Shown here piece after piece: positions 7,237 to 15,227 of a stretch of DNA of 64,000 nt. Under the pieces are notes generated by a model. That model had not been told where the DNA came from, made no database searches, and was given only the letters and a program-made list of their open reading frames with translations. The stretch is taken from the NCBI RefSeq assembly GCF_916618755.1, contig NZ_CAKAKB010000003.1, positions 1,223,892-1,287,891 of the forward strand, read 5' to 3'. Source of the DNA: Actinotalea sp. Marseille-Q4924. Its GTDB lineage: Bacteria; Actinomycetota; Actinomycetes; Actinomycetales; Cellulomonadaceae. A program made the position numbers and the translations under genes. Each line of letters begins with the position of its first letter. Positions within the stretch are counted from its first letter, which is position 1.

Positions 7237-8862
7237 TCACGCCCTTCCGCCCCCTCCGCGCAGTCGAGACCGGCCGAAGGCGGCGGTGGCCAGAAGCGTC
7301 AGCGCGGCAGCGTCGATCATCCCCGTCGGCCAGGCACCGAGGCGGTCCGCCAGGGTCAGGGTCGTCCGGAGCGGCAGGTCCGCAATCATCTGATCGCTGG
7401 TGAACAGCGCGGTGCGGTCGAGGACCGCACCGTCCGGCGCGATCACGGCGCTGACGCCCACGGTCGACACCTGGACGGTCGCCCGGCCGTGCTCGACGGC
7501 GCGGAACCGCGACATGGCCAGCTGCTGGGTCGACTCCTGCGTCAGACCGAAGGAGGCGTTGTTGGTCGGGATGACGATGAGCTCGCCGCCGGCGACGACG
7601 GACTCGCGGATGAGGTCGCCGTATGCGACCTCGAAGCAGATCGCGGTGGCGACCCGGACCGGCCGACCGAGCGCGGCGATCGGCACGTCGAGCACACCCG
7701 TCGCGCCGCCGGCGGCCATGTCGGTGGTGACCCGGTCGACATCGGGTGAAAGTCGCCGGAAGAAGTCGCGGCACGGGATGTACTCACCGAACGGCACGGG
7801 CCGCTGCTTGGTGTAGGCGTCGGTGCCACGTGAACCAGGTGGCCACACGAGGTAGTCGTTGTACCGGGCGCGGTCGGCGAACCGCTGGGTGCCGAGCAGG
7901 ATGGGGGCGCCCGCGTCGCGGGCGATCGAGTCGATGGCACCCGCGAGCTCGTCGTCCGTGCGGGGGTCGATGTCCGAGGCGCTCTCCGGCCAGACGACGA
8001 GGTCCAGGGCTCCCACCCCGGCGTCGCGCAGCAGCGCGCGGGTACCCGCCACGTGGTTTGCGGCCACCGCCCGTGCCTGTGAGGTCGCATCGGCGCCGCG
8101 GGTGGGAACGTTACCTTGGATCGCACCCACGACCAGGGTCCCGGACTCCGCCGCCGTGGGCGTTGGCACCAGCGACGGGGCGAACGTGAGGACGACGGCG
8201 GTCGCCAGCGGGGTCGCGATCCGACCGACCGGGGCGCGGCACAGCCAGCGCGTCGCACCGACGGCGAGGAGCGCACCGATCGCGGCAGTGACTGCGCTGA
8301 CCACCGTCGTGCCCCCGACCGACGCGAGCGGCATCAGGGGACCGTCGGTCTGGGAGAACGCGAGAAGTCCCCAGGGGAAGCCACCGAAGGGGACCCGCCC
8401 ACGGAGCTGCTCGATCGCCGTCCAGAGGATCGCCACGACGGCGACCTGCACCAGGTCATGCCGGGCGACGAACCGCGTACGGCGCACCGCGACCCATGCC
8501 GCACCGAAGAGCCCCACGGCGGTCGACTGCAAGGCGGCGAGCGCGATCCACCCGATGGGCGCTCCCACGGCTGCGTCGGCCCACCAGAGGTGTGGCAGGA
8601 AGAACGCGAGTCCGAAGACCGCAGCAGTGATGAAGCCGCGCGGGATCGAGTCCCGCCGCAGCGCGAGGACCAGCAGCGCCATGCCCACGTACGCCATAGG
8701 CCACCAGGACTTGCTCGGGAACGCGGTCTCGGTGACTAGTCCGCCCAGGGCCCCCGTGCACAGAGCCGCCCATGGCGGGAGGGCGCGCCATGGACGGCTC
8801 TGAGCGACCGGAGGTGCCGGCGAGGCGCGACGACGCTCAGTGGTGCTGGTGCTCAATGGCAC
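7237..8862 (-). CDS. lnt: apolipoprotein N-acyltransferase
   Basis: 541 residues. The N-terminal half has about six membrane helices, starting near residue 30 (ALCTGALGGLVTETAFP). The C-terminal half (about 235-480) is a nitrilase-fold domain with the Lnt catalytic set: Glu in VVWPESASD, Lys in YTKQRPVPFGEY and the nucleophilic Cys in VATAICFEVAYGDL. Lnt transfers an acyl chain to the N-terminal Cys of diacylglyceryl lipoproteins. It overlaps the small DUF2933-like gene upstream by 26 bp and lies in the operon that starts at 9324 under box 9411-9426. Core genomes of this group normally have their own lnt, so this is likely an island-borne extra copy (inference). Confidence 0.9.
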   Translation of the reverse strand: MPLSTSTTERRRASPAPPVAQSRPWRALPPWAALCTGALGGLVTETAFPSKSWWPMAYVGMALLVLALRRDSIPRGFITAAVFGLAFFLPHLWWADAAVGAPIGWIALAALQSTAVGLFGAAWVAVRRTRFVARHDLVQVAVVAILWTAIEQLRGRVPFGGFPWGLLAFSQTDGPLMPLASVGGTTVVSAVTAAIGALLAVGATRWLCRAPVGRIATPLATAVVLTFAPSLVPTPTAAESGTLVVGAIQGNVPTRGADATSQARAVAANHVAGTRALLRDAGVGALDLVVWPESASDIDPRTDDELAGAIDSIARDAGAPILLGTQRFADRARYNDYLVWPPGSRGTDAYTKQRPVPFGEYIPCRDFFRRLSPDVDRVTTDMAAGGATGVLDVPIAALGRPVRVATAICFEVAYGDLIRESVVAGGELIVIPTNNASFGLTQESTQQLAMSRFRAVEHGRATVQVSTVGVSAVIAPDGAVLDRTALFTSDQMIADLPLRTTLTLADRLGAWPTGMIDAAALTLLATAAFGRSRLRGGGGRA

Positions 8863-9085
8863 CGTCGCGGTCCCTCACCTCGGTGTCCGGCCGGTCCTGA
8901 GCGGCACCCTGACCACTGTGGCCTGCGTGACCGCGGCTCATCATCCACATCATGCCGACCATCATGAGCGGGCAGACCAGCAAGATCGCCCACAGGCCGG
9001 CGTTCCCCACGTCGACGCCTGCGACCAGGAGCGCGGCGAAGATGACGGCTCCCCCGATCAGCATGTGCTTCGAATGACCTTTCAT
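8837..9085 (-). CDS. DUF2933-like Met/His-rich membrane microprotein
   Basis: 82 residues: MKGHSKHMLIGGAVIF opens a first membrane helix, a second reads LWAILLVCPLMMVGMMWMMSRG, and the tail is polar with His at the end (EHQHH). The Cys and the many Met in the second helix, with His at both ends, resemble small membrane proteins (DUF2933 type) often found in copper and silver loci. It overlaps the SHOCT gene by four bases on its 5' side and lnt by 26 bases on its 3' side, a tightly coupled operon. The function, possibly Cu(I) sequestration at the membrane, is inferred. Confidence 0.75.
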   Translation of the reverse strand: MKGHSKHMLIGGAVIFAALLVAGVDVGNAGLWAILLVCPLMMVGMMWMMSRGHAGHSGQGAAQDRPDTEVRDRDGAIEHQHH

Positions 9086-9324
9086 GGTCTTCCTCCCGTT
9101 GTTGTCGCGGACTGCGCCGCGAGCTCCTCCCGGACGGCCCGGTAGGTCGCCGGATCGATGTCACCGGCGGCCAGGCGCGCGTCCAGGATCGAGCGTGCGT
9201 CCGCCACAGGCTGTGCCGGGAAGAGTCGACTGACACCCCACACGACGACCACGACGACGACGACCCAGAAAGCAATCATGGACAGCCAACCGCCGGCGCC
9301 CATCTGGCCGCACCAAGGACCCAT
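9082..9324 (-). CDS. SHOCT-domain membrane microprotein A
   Basis: 80 residues: MGPWCGQMGAGGWLSM, a long Val-rich helix (FWVVVVVVVVWGVSRL), then a SHOCT domain with DARSILDARLAAGDIDPATY and VREELA. I place the start at 9324 and not at 9450, where the frame opens. GGTGGAG lies just upstream of 9324, the protein then aligns with its paralogue at 25195 (MMGYGWGMGAGGW), and the longer version would bury the tandem box at 9411-9426. SHOCT domains are short oligomerisation or binding modules. First gene of an operon with the DUF2933-like gene and lnt. Confidence 0.8.
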   Translation of the reverse strand: MGPWCGQMGAGGWLSMIAFWVVVVVVVVWGVSRLFPAQPVADARSILDARLAAGDIDPATYRAVREELAAQSATTTGGRP

Positions 9325-9410
9325 TGCCGTCTCCACCTGTTCCCGAGGCGCCGGGGTCGGCACCTGCAGCCACCCTCGCCGAGTCGGATCAAGAACCCGC
9401 ACCTGTCCCG

Positions 9411-9426
9411 TGAAGACTTGCTGAAG
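9411..9426 (+). promoter_or_regulatory. CopR-like tandem box 4
   Basis: TGAAGACTTGCTGAAG, 11-bp period, 87 bp upstream of the corrected SHOCT start (9324, minus strand). It would control the SHOCT - DUF2933-like - lnt operon. Confidence 0.65.
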
Positions 9427-9592
9427 GTCAAGACGTGGTGCCTCGTTCACGTACGGCGAAGCGCCCTCGACCGTGGCTCGTGGCTTGAATCGTCGGCCCG
9501 CCTACCGGCTCCCCGGCGTCCGGGATGCTGGCCCACCAGTCGGCCACCACGCCTTGGCAGTGATGTGTGTGTGTCGCTCAACCCCACGGCGC

Positions 9593-9608
9593 CTTCATCG
9601 AACCTTCA
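9593..9608 (-). promoter_or_regulatory. CopR-like tandem box 5
   Basis: On the minus strand it reads TGAAGGTTCGATGAAG, very close to the island consensus. It lies 118 bp upstream of the DUF305 lipoprotein gene at 9726. Boxes 4 and 5 are divergent halves of the 9325-9725 intergenic region, which holds no other feature I can see. Confidence 0.68.
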
Positions 9609-9725
9609 TCGGCCGTGGTGGGGATCGCGGTCCTCCGTGACGCAGTCTGAGGAATGTTCCAGGCCCGTTCGAGCCCATCACAGAGGGATCACCGTCCGGC
9701 CACTGACCCGAGGAGCCCACTTCCG

Positions 9726-10358
9726 ATGACTCACGCACGCCGCTCGTCCCGTGCTGCCGCAGCGGCCACAGCGTTCCTGCTGACACTGACGCTGGCCGCA
9801 TGTGGCAGCGCAACGGTCGATGAGGAGACCGCACCGACCGCCCCGTCCCCGTCGCCTGCAGCCCAGGACGCCGCGGCGGCCGAGGTCTACAACGACGCCG
9901 ACACCGAGTTCGCCCAGATGATGATCGTGCACCACGAGGGTGCGGTGGAGATGGCCGAGCTCGCAATCGAGAAGGCCGAGGGCGACGAGGTCCACGCCCT
10001 TGCCCAGCGCATCGCCGCCGCGCAGGGCCCGGAGATCGAGGCGCTCACCGGCTGGCTCGACGCGTGGGGCCAGGAGCTGCCGGGCGAGATGGACATGGGC
10101 GGCATGGACCACGGTGCGATGCAGATGGACGGGATGGATCAGGAGACGGTCATGGCCGAGCTCTCCGGTCTGTCCGGCAGCGACTTCGACCGCCGGTTCC
10201 TCGAGGTGATGGTCGAGCACCACCGCGGTGCGATCGAGATGGCCGAAGAGCACCGGGGCGAGGGCGAGAACGCTGAAGCCCTCCGCCTCTCCGGGTCGAT
10301 CATCGACGCCCAGACACTGGAGATCACAGAGATGGAGAACCTGCTCCGCGGTCTATGA
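9726..10358 (+). CDS. DUF305 lipoprotein
   Basis: 210 residues. The signal peptide ends in a lipobox (LTLAAC, Cys26), so it is exported and lipid-anchored, a substrate for the Lgt and Lnt encoded nearby. Two DUF305 repeats follow: MMIVHHEGAVEMAELA and VMVEHHRGAIEMAEEH, each with a His pair and Met that can bind metal. Between them is a Met/His-rich linker (MDMGGMDHGAMQMDGMDQ). DUF305 proteins are frequent in copper-resistance loci and are thought to bind metal outside the cell; copper is inferred here. The start is the Met before a basic n-region; an open frame from 9654 is not protein-like. Confidence 0.88.
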   Translation: MTHARRSSRAAAAATAFLLTLTLAACGSATVDEETAPTAPSPSPAAQDAAAAEVYNDADTEFAQMMIVHHEGAVEMAELAIEKAEGDEVHALAQRIAAAQGPEIEALTGWLDAWGQELPGEMDMGGMDHGAMQMDGMDQETVMAELSGLSGSDFDRRFLEVMVEHHRGAIEMAEEHRGEGENAEALRLSGSIIDAQTLEITEMENLLRGL

Positions 10359-10409
10359 CCGGATTGCTCCGGCGCCGTCCCACCCGCGAGCGCTTCGCTG
10401 CGCGCCGTT

Positions 10410-10425
10410 CTTCATCGAGCCTTGA
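10410..10425 (-). promoter_or_regulatory. CopR-like tandem box 6
   Basis: On the minus strand it reads TCAAGGCTCGATGAAG, 11-bp period with one variant half-site, 109 bp upstream of lgt at 10534. A lone CTTCA follows at 10443-10447. Confidence 0.58.
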
Positions 10426-10533
10426 TCGCCCGCCGCGTGATCCTTCATCACCCCAGGAAACGCTGGAGGCGTCCGCAGCGAGGGGCGCGCACCCGGCGCG
10501 CCACCGACGGACCCACCGGCGGGAACTCCACCG

Positions 10534-11352
10534 ATGCAACCTGTCCTCTTCTCCGTCCTGGGCCTGGACATCCAGACCTACGGCCTCAGCAAGGCGCTCG
10601 CCGCAGTGGTCGGGGCATTCCTCCTGGGTCGCGCCTTCCAGCGCCGCGGGTACAGCAAGGACGTCGCCCACAGCCTGGTGCTGTGGGCGACTGTCGTCGG
10701 TTTCGCGGCCGCGAAACTCTACTACCTCGCCGAGCAGCTGCCCGACGTCACCGCTCACGACTTCGCCGGCACCGGGTTCACCTGGTACGGCGGGCTCCTG
10801 GGCGGCGTCGCAGCGGCGCTGGTCGTCGCCCGGCGCAACGGCCTGCCCATCCCCGACGTCGCCGGCCTCGCGGCCGTGCCGTTGACAGTCGCGTACGGCA
10901 TCGGCCGACTCGGCTGCCTGCTGTCCGGTGACGGGACCTACGGCAGGCCCACGGACCTGCCCTGGGGCATGGCCTTCCCGAACGGTGCGGTCCCCACCGA
11001 CGTGCCGGTGCACCCCACTCCGTTGTACGAGGCGCTGGCCGCCGTGGTGATCGCACTGCTGCTCACGCGGTTCGCGCGCCACGTCCGCCTGCCGGTGGTC
11101 TTCGCCGGGTACCTCGTGCTCAGTGGTGCTGCCCGCTTCCTGGTCGAGAACCTGAGGATCAACGACTCCGCACTCCTCGGCATGACCCAGCCGCAGCTGT
11201 GGGCGCTGCTCAGCATCGCCGTCGGGCTCGCCGTGATGCTCAGCGCTGCGCGCGCAGAGGCGCGGTCGCGACCGCGCAGGGGCGGGCCTCCGGCCGGCGC
11301 AGGTGGGACGGTCCTCGAGGGGTCCGAGGCTGCGGTTGCGGGCGGGCGGTGA
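10534..11352 (+). CDS. lgt: prolipoprotein diacylglyceryl transferase
   Basis: 272 residues with about six or seven membrane helices. The Lgt signature is present as GIGRLGCLLSGDGTYG (normally GRxGNFxNxExxG), a divergent version with Cys and Asp, together with the HPTPLYEAL motif. Lgt transfers diacylglycerol from phosphatidylglycerol to the lipobox Cys of prelipoproteins. It starts after a 175-bp gap containing box 10410-10425 and follows the DUF305 lipoprotein, one probable substrate. The divergent signature and location in the island suggest a second, specialised Lgt rather than the housekeeping one (inference). Confidence 0.87.
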   Translation: MQPVLFSVLGLDIQTYGLSKALAAVVGAFLLGRAFQRRGYSKDVAHSLVLWATVVGFAAAKLYYLAEQLPDVTAHDFAGTGFTWYGGLLGGVAAALVVARRNGLPIPDVAGLAAVPLTVAYGIGRLGCLLSGDGTYGRPTDLPWGMAFPNGAVPTDVPVHPTPLYEALAAVVIALLLTRFARHVRLPVVFAGYLVLSGAARFLVENLRINDSALLGMTQPQLWALLSIAVGLAVMLSAARAEARSRPRRGGPPAGAGGTVLEGSEAAVAGGR

Positions 11353-11756
11353 TGGACACCGGCGTCATGGCCCGGGTTCTCACCGGTCGCCGCTCGCTCG
11401 CCCGCCGGGACACCTGGACCCGGGAGGAGCTCCTGGCATTCCAGCAGCACCGTCTGGAGGCCGTGCGCGTCCACGGGTTGCAACGGTCACCGTTCTACCG
11501 ACGCCAGCTGACCGGTCGGGAATCGGCACCACTGAACGATCTGCCCCCGGTCTCCAAGGCTGCCCTCATGGCCCAGTTCGACGACGTCCCGACCACGCGC
11601 GACATCCGGCTCGCGGATGTCGAAGGGCATCTCCGGGACCTGACCACGACCGATGGTGACCCGGGGCGACCGCTGCATCACCGATGGTGGACAGCTGCGA
11701 CCGCGGGCACGACAGGGCGCCGCGGCGTCTTCCTCTGGGACCGGCGAATGCTGTGA
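11352..11756 (+). pseudogene. truncated phenylacetate-CoA ligase / CapK-like fragment
   Basis: 134 residues starting with ATG overlapping the lgt stop (GTGATGG). LAFQQHRLEAVRVHG, SPFYRRQL, LNDLPPVSKAALMAQFDDV and TAGTTGRRGVFLWDRR resemble the N-terminal third of adenylate-forming CapK/phenylacetate-CoA ligase-like proteins, which normally run past 400 residues. The frame ends right after the glycine-rich ATP loop, and no continuation exists in the other frames before the YibE/F gene. It is probably a remnant, although the coupled start means a short product could still be made. Confidence 0.6.
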
Positions 11757-11773
11757 CACCACGCCCAGGGGTC

Positions 11774-13078
11774 ATGCCCAGCGACGGCGCGCACGATGTG
11801 ACCAGCCGCTCTGACGGTGCAGCCGGGGGTGCGCCTGTCGCACAGAGGAGGCGTCGGCGGTTTCATCGCACGACGCTGGTCCTGGCGACGCTCCTGGCCC
11901 CGATCGCCGCTCTGACGGGCCTCGGACTGGGAGAGTTCTGGCCCACCGACGACCCGCCGGCGACAGGCGTCGTCGCGGTGGCCGCCGAGTACCCCCAGGC
12001 CGAGGTCGTCGATGCGTCCAGCGAGATGTGTGGCGGCTCGAACGAGGACCGCCGACCGGACGGGTCCATCCCTGCGGAAGTGGACTGCACCCTTGTCACC
12101 GCACGGGTCACCACCTCCGACGCTGTCGGGCAGACGGTCCAGGTCTGGGCCCCGGCTCTGATCCGCCCGCAGGACCTCGCGCCCGGGACCACGGTCGTCC
12201 TGGTCAGGTACCTGCAGACCGCTGACGAGCCGGAGGCATGGGCGTGGTACGACTACGCCCGCACCGTGCCGCTGGGGGTCCTGGCTGTGTTGTACGGGGT
12301 CGTCGCCGTCGCCGGGATGCGGGGACTGCGCGCTCTCCTCGGTCTGGGCTTCGCTTCGGTCGTCATCGCCGTGTTCGTGCTTCCGGCTCTCCTCCAAGGC
12401 AGCGATCCGCTGCTCGTGGGGCTCACTGGCTCCTCCGCGATCATGTTCGTCGTCCTGTACCTCGCCCATGGACTCTCACGACGGACGACAACGGCACTGC
12501 TGGGCACCTTCGCCGGGCTGGGCGCGACCGCAGTGCTCGGTGTGGTCGCGGCAAGGTCGGCACGGATCAGCGGCATCTCGGTCGAGGAGAACTATCGCCT
12601 GGCGCAGCTGACCGGGAACCTGGACGGCACAGCACTGCGCGGCCTGTTCCTGGCCAGCGTCGTACTGGCAGGCCTGGGAGTCCTGAATGACGTGACGATC
12701 ACTCAGGCCTCCGCCGTCTGGGAGCTGCGTGCAGCGGACCCCGATGCGGGTGTCGGCGACCTGTTCTCGCGCGGCATGCGTATCGGGCGTGACCACATCG
12801 CCTCCACGGTGTACACGATCGCGTTCGCCTACGCCGGCGCAGCGCTGCCCGTCCTCCTCCTCGTCCAGGTGTACCGCCTGCCGGTCATGCAGATGATCGG
12901 GAGCGGAGAGTTCGCCGAAGAGATCGCACGCACCCTTGTCGGCTCGATCGGGCTGGTCCTCGCCATCCCACTGACCACGATCATCGCTGCACTGGTCGTC
13001 GCTACCGAGCCCGAGCGCCGCGGCCGCCACACTCAGCCAGGCAGTGGGGGGCACGGCCACTCCCACGCCGGTCATTGA
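11774..13078 (+). CDS. YibE/F-family membrane protein
   Basis: 434 residues. One N-terminal membrane helix (TTLVLATLLAPIAALTG) is followed by a soluble extracytoplasmic part (about 50-150) and about seven helices, with the YibE/F hallmark LGVLNDVTITQASAVWEL and a later TVYTIAFAYAGAALP. The C-terminus is His-rich (GGHGHSHAGH), a likely metal contact. YibE/F proteins are uncharacterised polytopic membrane proteins. I placed the start at Met 11774, after the truncated ligase fragment; an upstream start at 11684 overlaps that fragment. It is probably transcribed with lgt from the box at 10410. Confidence 0.82.
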   Translation: MPSDGAHDVTSRSDGAAGGAPVAQRRRRRFHRTTLVLATLLAPIAALTGLGLGEFWPTDDPPATGVVAVAAEYPQAEVVDASSEMCGGSNEDRRPDGSIPAEVDCTLVTARVTTSDAVGQTVQVWAPALIRPQDLAPGTTVVLVRYLQTADEPEAWAWYDYARTVPLGVLAVLYGVVAVAGMRGLRALLGLGFASVVIAVFVLPALLQGSDPLLVGLTGSSAIMFVVLYLAHGLSRRTTTALLGTFAGLGATAVLGVVAARSARISGISVEENYRLAQLTGNLDGTALRGLFLASVVLAGLGVLNDVTITQASAVWELRAADPDAGVGDLFSRGMRIGRDHIASTVYTIAFAYAGAALPVLLLVQVYRLPVMQMIGSGEFAEEIARTLVGSIGLVLAIPLTTIIAALVVATEPERRGRHTQPGSGGHGHSHAGH

Positions 13079-13199
13079 GCGGACCTCATGCAGCACCCGG
13101 AACAACGCAGTTCGTTGACTCCTGCCAAGGGTTCCGCCCCGACGGCGGCGAGCAGTTGCCGCGAGCGGCCTGGCGACCTGGCGCCGTTCGCCTCTGGGC

Positions 13200-14081
13200 T
13201 CATCTACCGGCTGATGTGCAGGAGCCCATTCGGGTGGCGTATGTCGTGAACACCGCTGGTAGGTCGTCCTGGCCCGTGTCGAGGTGCTCCGCGAGTCTCA
13301 TGGCGAGCGAGTCGGCCGCTCGGGCGAGGGCGGTACCGGCGAGCCGCACCTCGCGGTTGTCCGACCGCTGGGCGGTCTCGGCCAGTTCGTAGGTGTAGGG
13401 CACCGTGCAGGCGATGTTGATGCTCGGGTCCGCTTCAACAAAGTAGAACGTCTCGGCGTACTGCGTCAGGTCGACTCGGACTTGCGCCAGCCCTTCTGCG
13501 ACGCCTTCGATGAGGCGCGCGCCGGCCTGGTCGTTGCCCTTGATCGCTTCGTGCAACCCTGCGTCGCGCAGGTTCGCAATCCGCTGTGCCAGGGCCCGAC
13601 GTCGAGTCAGGGCGGGGTAGAGCTGCAGGACCCAGGTGGCCGAGGCGGTGAGCAGAGCGAAGCTGATCAATGCTTGGAGGGGGGTGAGGACACGCAGCCA
13701 CGAGGTCGTGGGCACGATGTCCCCGAAGCCAAGGGTCGCGGTGGTGACCAGCGACAAATAGACCGCGTCCACCAGCTCGGTGCCGCGGCCCGGTGACAGT
13801 CCCGGACTGTAGCTGAACGAACCTGGCAGGTGCGGCCAGTACGTCAGGGCGCCGCCCGCCACCACCAGAGCAAGCCACGTGCTGATGATCACCGCAACCG
13901 CAGCCGGCCCGGCAAGTTCTCGGAGCTCCGGACTACGGCGTCTGAAGACCCGCCAGACCACGCGACTCAGAACGCCGCTGAGCCCCCCCTGGCCGGTGGG
14001 GTGCCACAGAGTGTGGAACACGTCGCGCAACGCGAGCACAATCAGCAGGCCACCGGTTACCGAGATCAGTCCACGCAACAT
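13200..14081 (-). CDS. two-helix voltage-independent K+ channel protein
   Basis: 293 residues. An N-terminal helix (ISVTGGLLIVLALRDVF), a second helix near 65-85, then a pore region with selectivity filter TTATLGFGDIVP (TxGFGD) and an inner helix (LQALISFALLTASATWVLQL). The C-terminal half is soluble and helical (RRRALAQRIANLRDAG onward). This matches the ion_trans_2 pore architecture. The start at 14081 follows AGGAGGAGCAC directly; the longer frame to 14111 lacks support. It is transcribed away from the thiol operon and has no tandem box. Its place in a copper island may reflect membrane-potential protection, but that is speculative. Confidence 0.85.
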   Translation of the reverse strand: MLRGLISVTGGLLIVLALRDVFHTLWHPTGQGGLSGVLSRVVWRVFRRRSPELRELAGPAAVAVIISTWLALVVAGGALTYWPHLPGSFSYSPGLSPGRGTELVDAVYLSLVTTATLGFGDIVPTTSWLRVLTPLQALISFALLTASATWVLQLYPALTRRRALAQRIANLRDAGLHEAIKGNDQAGARLIEGVAEGLAQVRVDLTQYAETFYFVEADPSINIACTVPYTYELAETAQRSDNREVRLAGTALARAADSLAMRLAEHLDTGQDDLPAVFTTYATRMGSCTSAGR

Positions 14082-14419
14082 GTGCTCCTCCTGTGGTTCG
14101 GGCCCTCGCAAGTCTCGGCCGCGGGGCGATGCCCCTCAACCGGTGACCGTGCCACGCACGGCAGGTCCGGGAAGATCACCTCCCTTGACTCGATCGGTGT
14201 TCATCGGCCGAGGGCTGGAAGCCGAGAGCCGTTCCCCGGGAGCGTCCTCCTCGCTCTCTCGGGAGGGCCGCCCTGCGGCCGAGGCCTCGTGGTTGTCCGT
14301 GCGCGGATGACGCCGACTTCGGTCCGCAAGCTCCGCGGGTCGTCGCTCGCACCGGGGACACACGTCGGTCCGACCCGCACGGGGTCGGACCAACTGTCAG
14401 GTGGCGGCTCGTGGTCGTC
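14082..14419. other. intergenic stretch, no gene recognised
   Basis: 338 bp between the K+ channel start and the end of the Cys-rich microprotein gene, both on the minus strand. It must hold the channel promoter. I see no tandem box, strong hairpin or credible ORF. Confidence 0.4.
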
Positions 14420-14560
14420 TCAGTGCGCGGACCGACCACCCCCGCAGCACGCGTGGCTCTTCGCACTCGTCGCTTCGGCCTCCGGCTCAACCTCGGAGCC
14501 GTCACTGACCTTTGCGGCGCGGCAGCACTCGCCGGTCTCCTCGGTACAACAGGTGCTCAT
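14420..14560 (-). CDS. 46-residue cysteine-rich microprotein
   Basis: A small ORF on the minus strand: MSTCCTEETGECCRAAK at the start and SHACCGGGRSAH at the end, joined by an acidic middle (GSEVEPEAEATS). It has three vicinal Cys pairs and two C-terminal His. GAGAGGA lies about seven bases upstream of the ATG at 14560, and the gene starts 40 bp after the redoxin stop, as the last gene of the 16529-14420 operon. Vicinal Cys pairs and His suggest a soft-metal-binding, metallothionein-like peptide. I know no family for it; coding status rests on composition, ribosome site and operon position. Confidence 0.6.
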   Translation of the reverse strand: MSTCCTEETGECCRAAKVSDGSEVEPEAEATSAKSHACCGGGRSAH

Positions 14561-14600
14561 CGCACTGTCCTCTCGTTCGCAGATGAAGAATGTCGGTGGC

Positions 14601-15227
14601 TCACAGCCGGCTCTGCACCTCCTTGAGGAGGTCTTGCGGCGCGAGCCACATGGACGGGTAGTTGCCGTACCACTGCTGGACGCCCTCGGCGTCGATCAGG
14701 ATGAACCCGTGACCGGGCAACCCTTCGTGCATCCCGGTGCCGAGCGTGCCGTACTGCTCCGACACGGTGCCGTCGTCGAGGAGGAAGTCCGCGGTCACGC
14801 CCAGGCGTGCTCGCTCGGCGTTGATCTGCTCTGCGGTGTTCATCACGATCGGCAGCACGGTGATCCCCGCTTCCGCGAAGGCGGGATCCTTCTCGATCTC
14901 GGCCATCTGCATGAGGCAGGAGTCGCAGCCGGCGCCCTCGTTGAAGTAAAGGACAACCGGCGAGCCCCGCAGTGAGGACAGGGTCACCGTCTGTCCGCTC
15001 GAGGTCGGGAGAGTGAAATCGGGTGCGACGCGGGCCTCGGATGACATGACCGGTCGGGAGGAGATGAGCGCCGCTGCCACAAGGGTGACGACGATGACAA
15101 GCGCGGCACCCCATGCGGCCAGGCTGATGCGGTGCCGGCGTTTGGCGACAGCTTCCTGCGCGTGGCGAATCTCGTCGAGCATCTGCTGGCGCTCGGCCAA
15201 GCGTCGCGTCGCTGTTCCGGATGTCAT
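14601..15227 (-). CDS. membrane-anchored thioredoxin-fold redoxin (AhpC/TlpA-like)
   Basis: 208 residues. A cytoplasmic N-terminus with a predicted coiled coil (ERQQMLDEIRHAQEAVAKRR), one membrane helix (about 35-55), then a thioredoxin fold outside the membrane: APDFTLPTSSGQTVTLSSL, VVLYFNEGAGCDSCLMQM with a CxxC (CDSC) active site, and HGFILIDAEGVQQWY. It resembles peroxiredoxin/TlpA proteins that receive electrons from CcdA-type carriers. It overlaps the CcdA-like gene by four bases, so the pair is very likely a functional couple. Likely role: thiol repair or peroxide reduction outside the membrane under copper stress (inference). Confidence 0.85.
   Translation of the reverse strand: MTSGTATRRLAERQQMLDEIRHAQEAVAKRRHRISLAAWGAALVIVVTLVAAALISSRPVMSSEARVAPDFTLPTSSGQTVTLSSLRGSPVVLYFNEGAGCDSCLMQMAEIEKDPAFAEAGITVLPIVMNTAEQINAERARLGVTADFLLDDGTVSEQYGTLGTGMHEGLPGHGFILIDAEGVQQWYGNYPSMWLAPQDLLKEVQSRL

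Noticed and set aside
9325..9450. 42-residue N-terminal extension of SHOCT protein A
   Set aside because: It covers the tandem box, lacks similarity to the paralogue and has a worse ribosome site than 9324.
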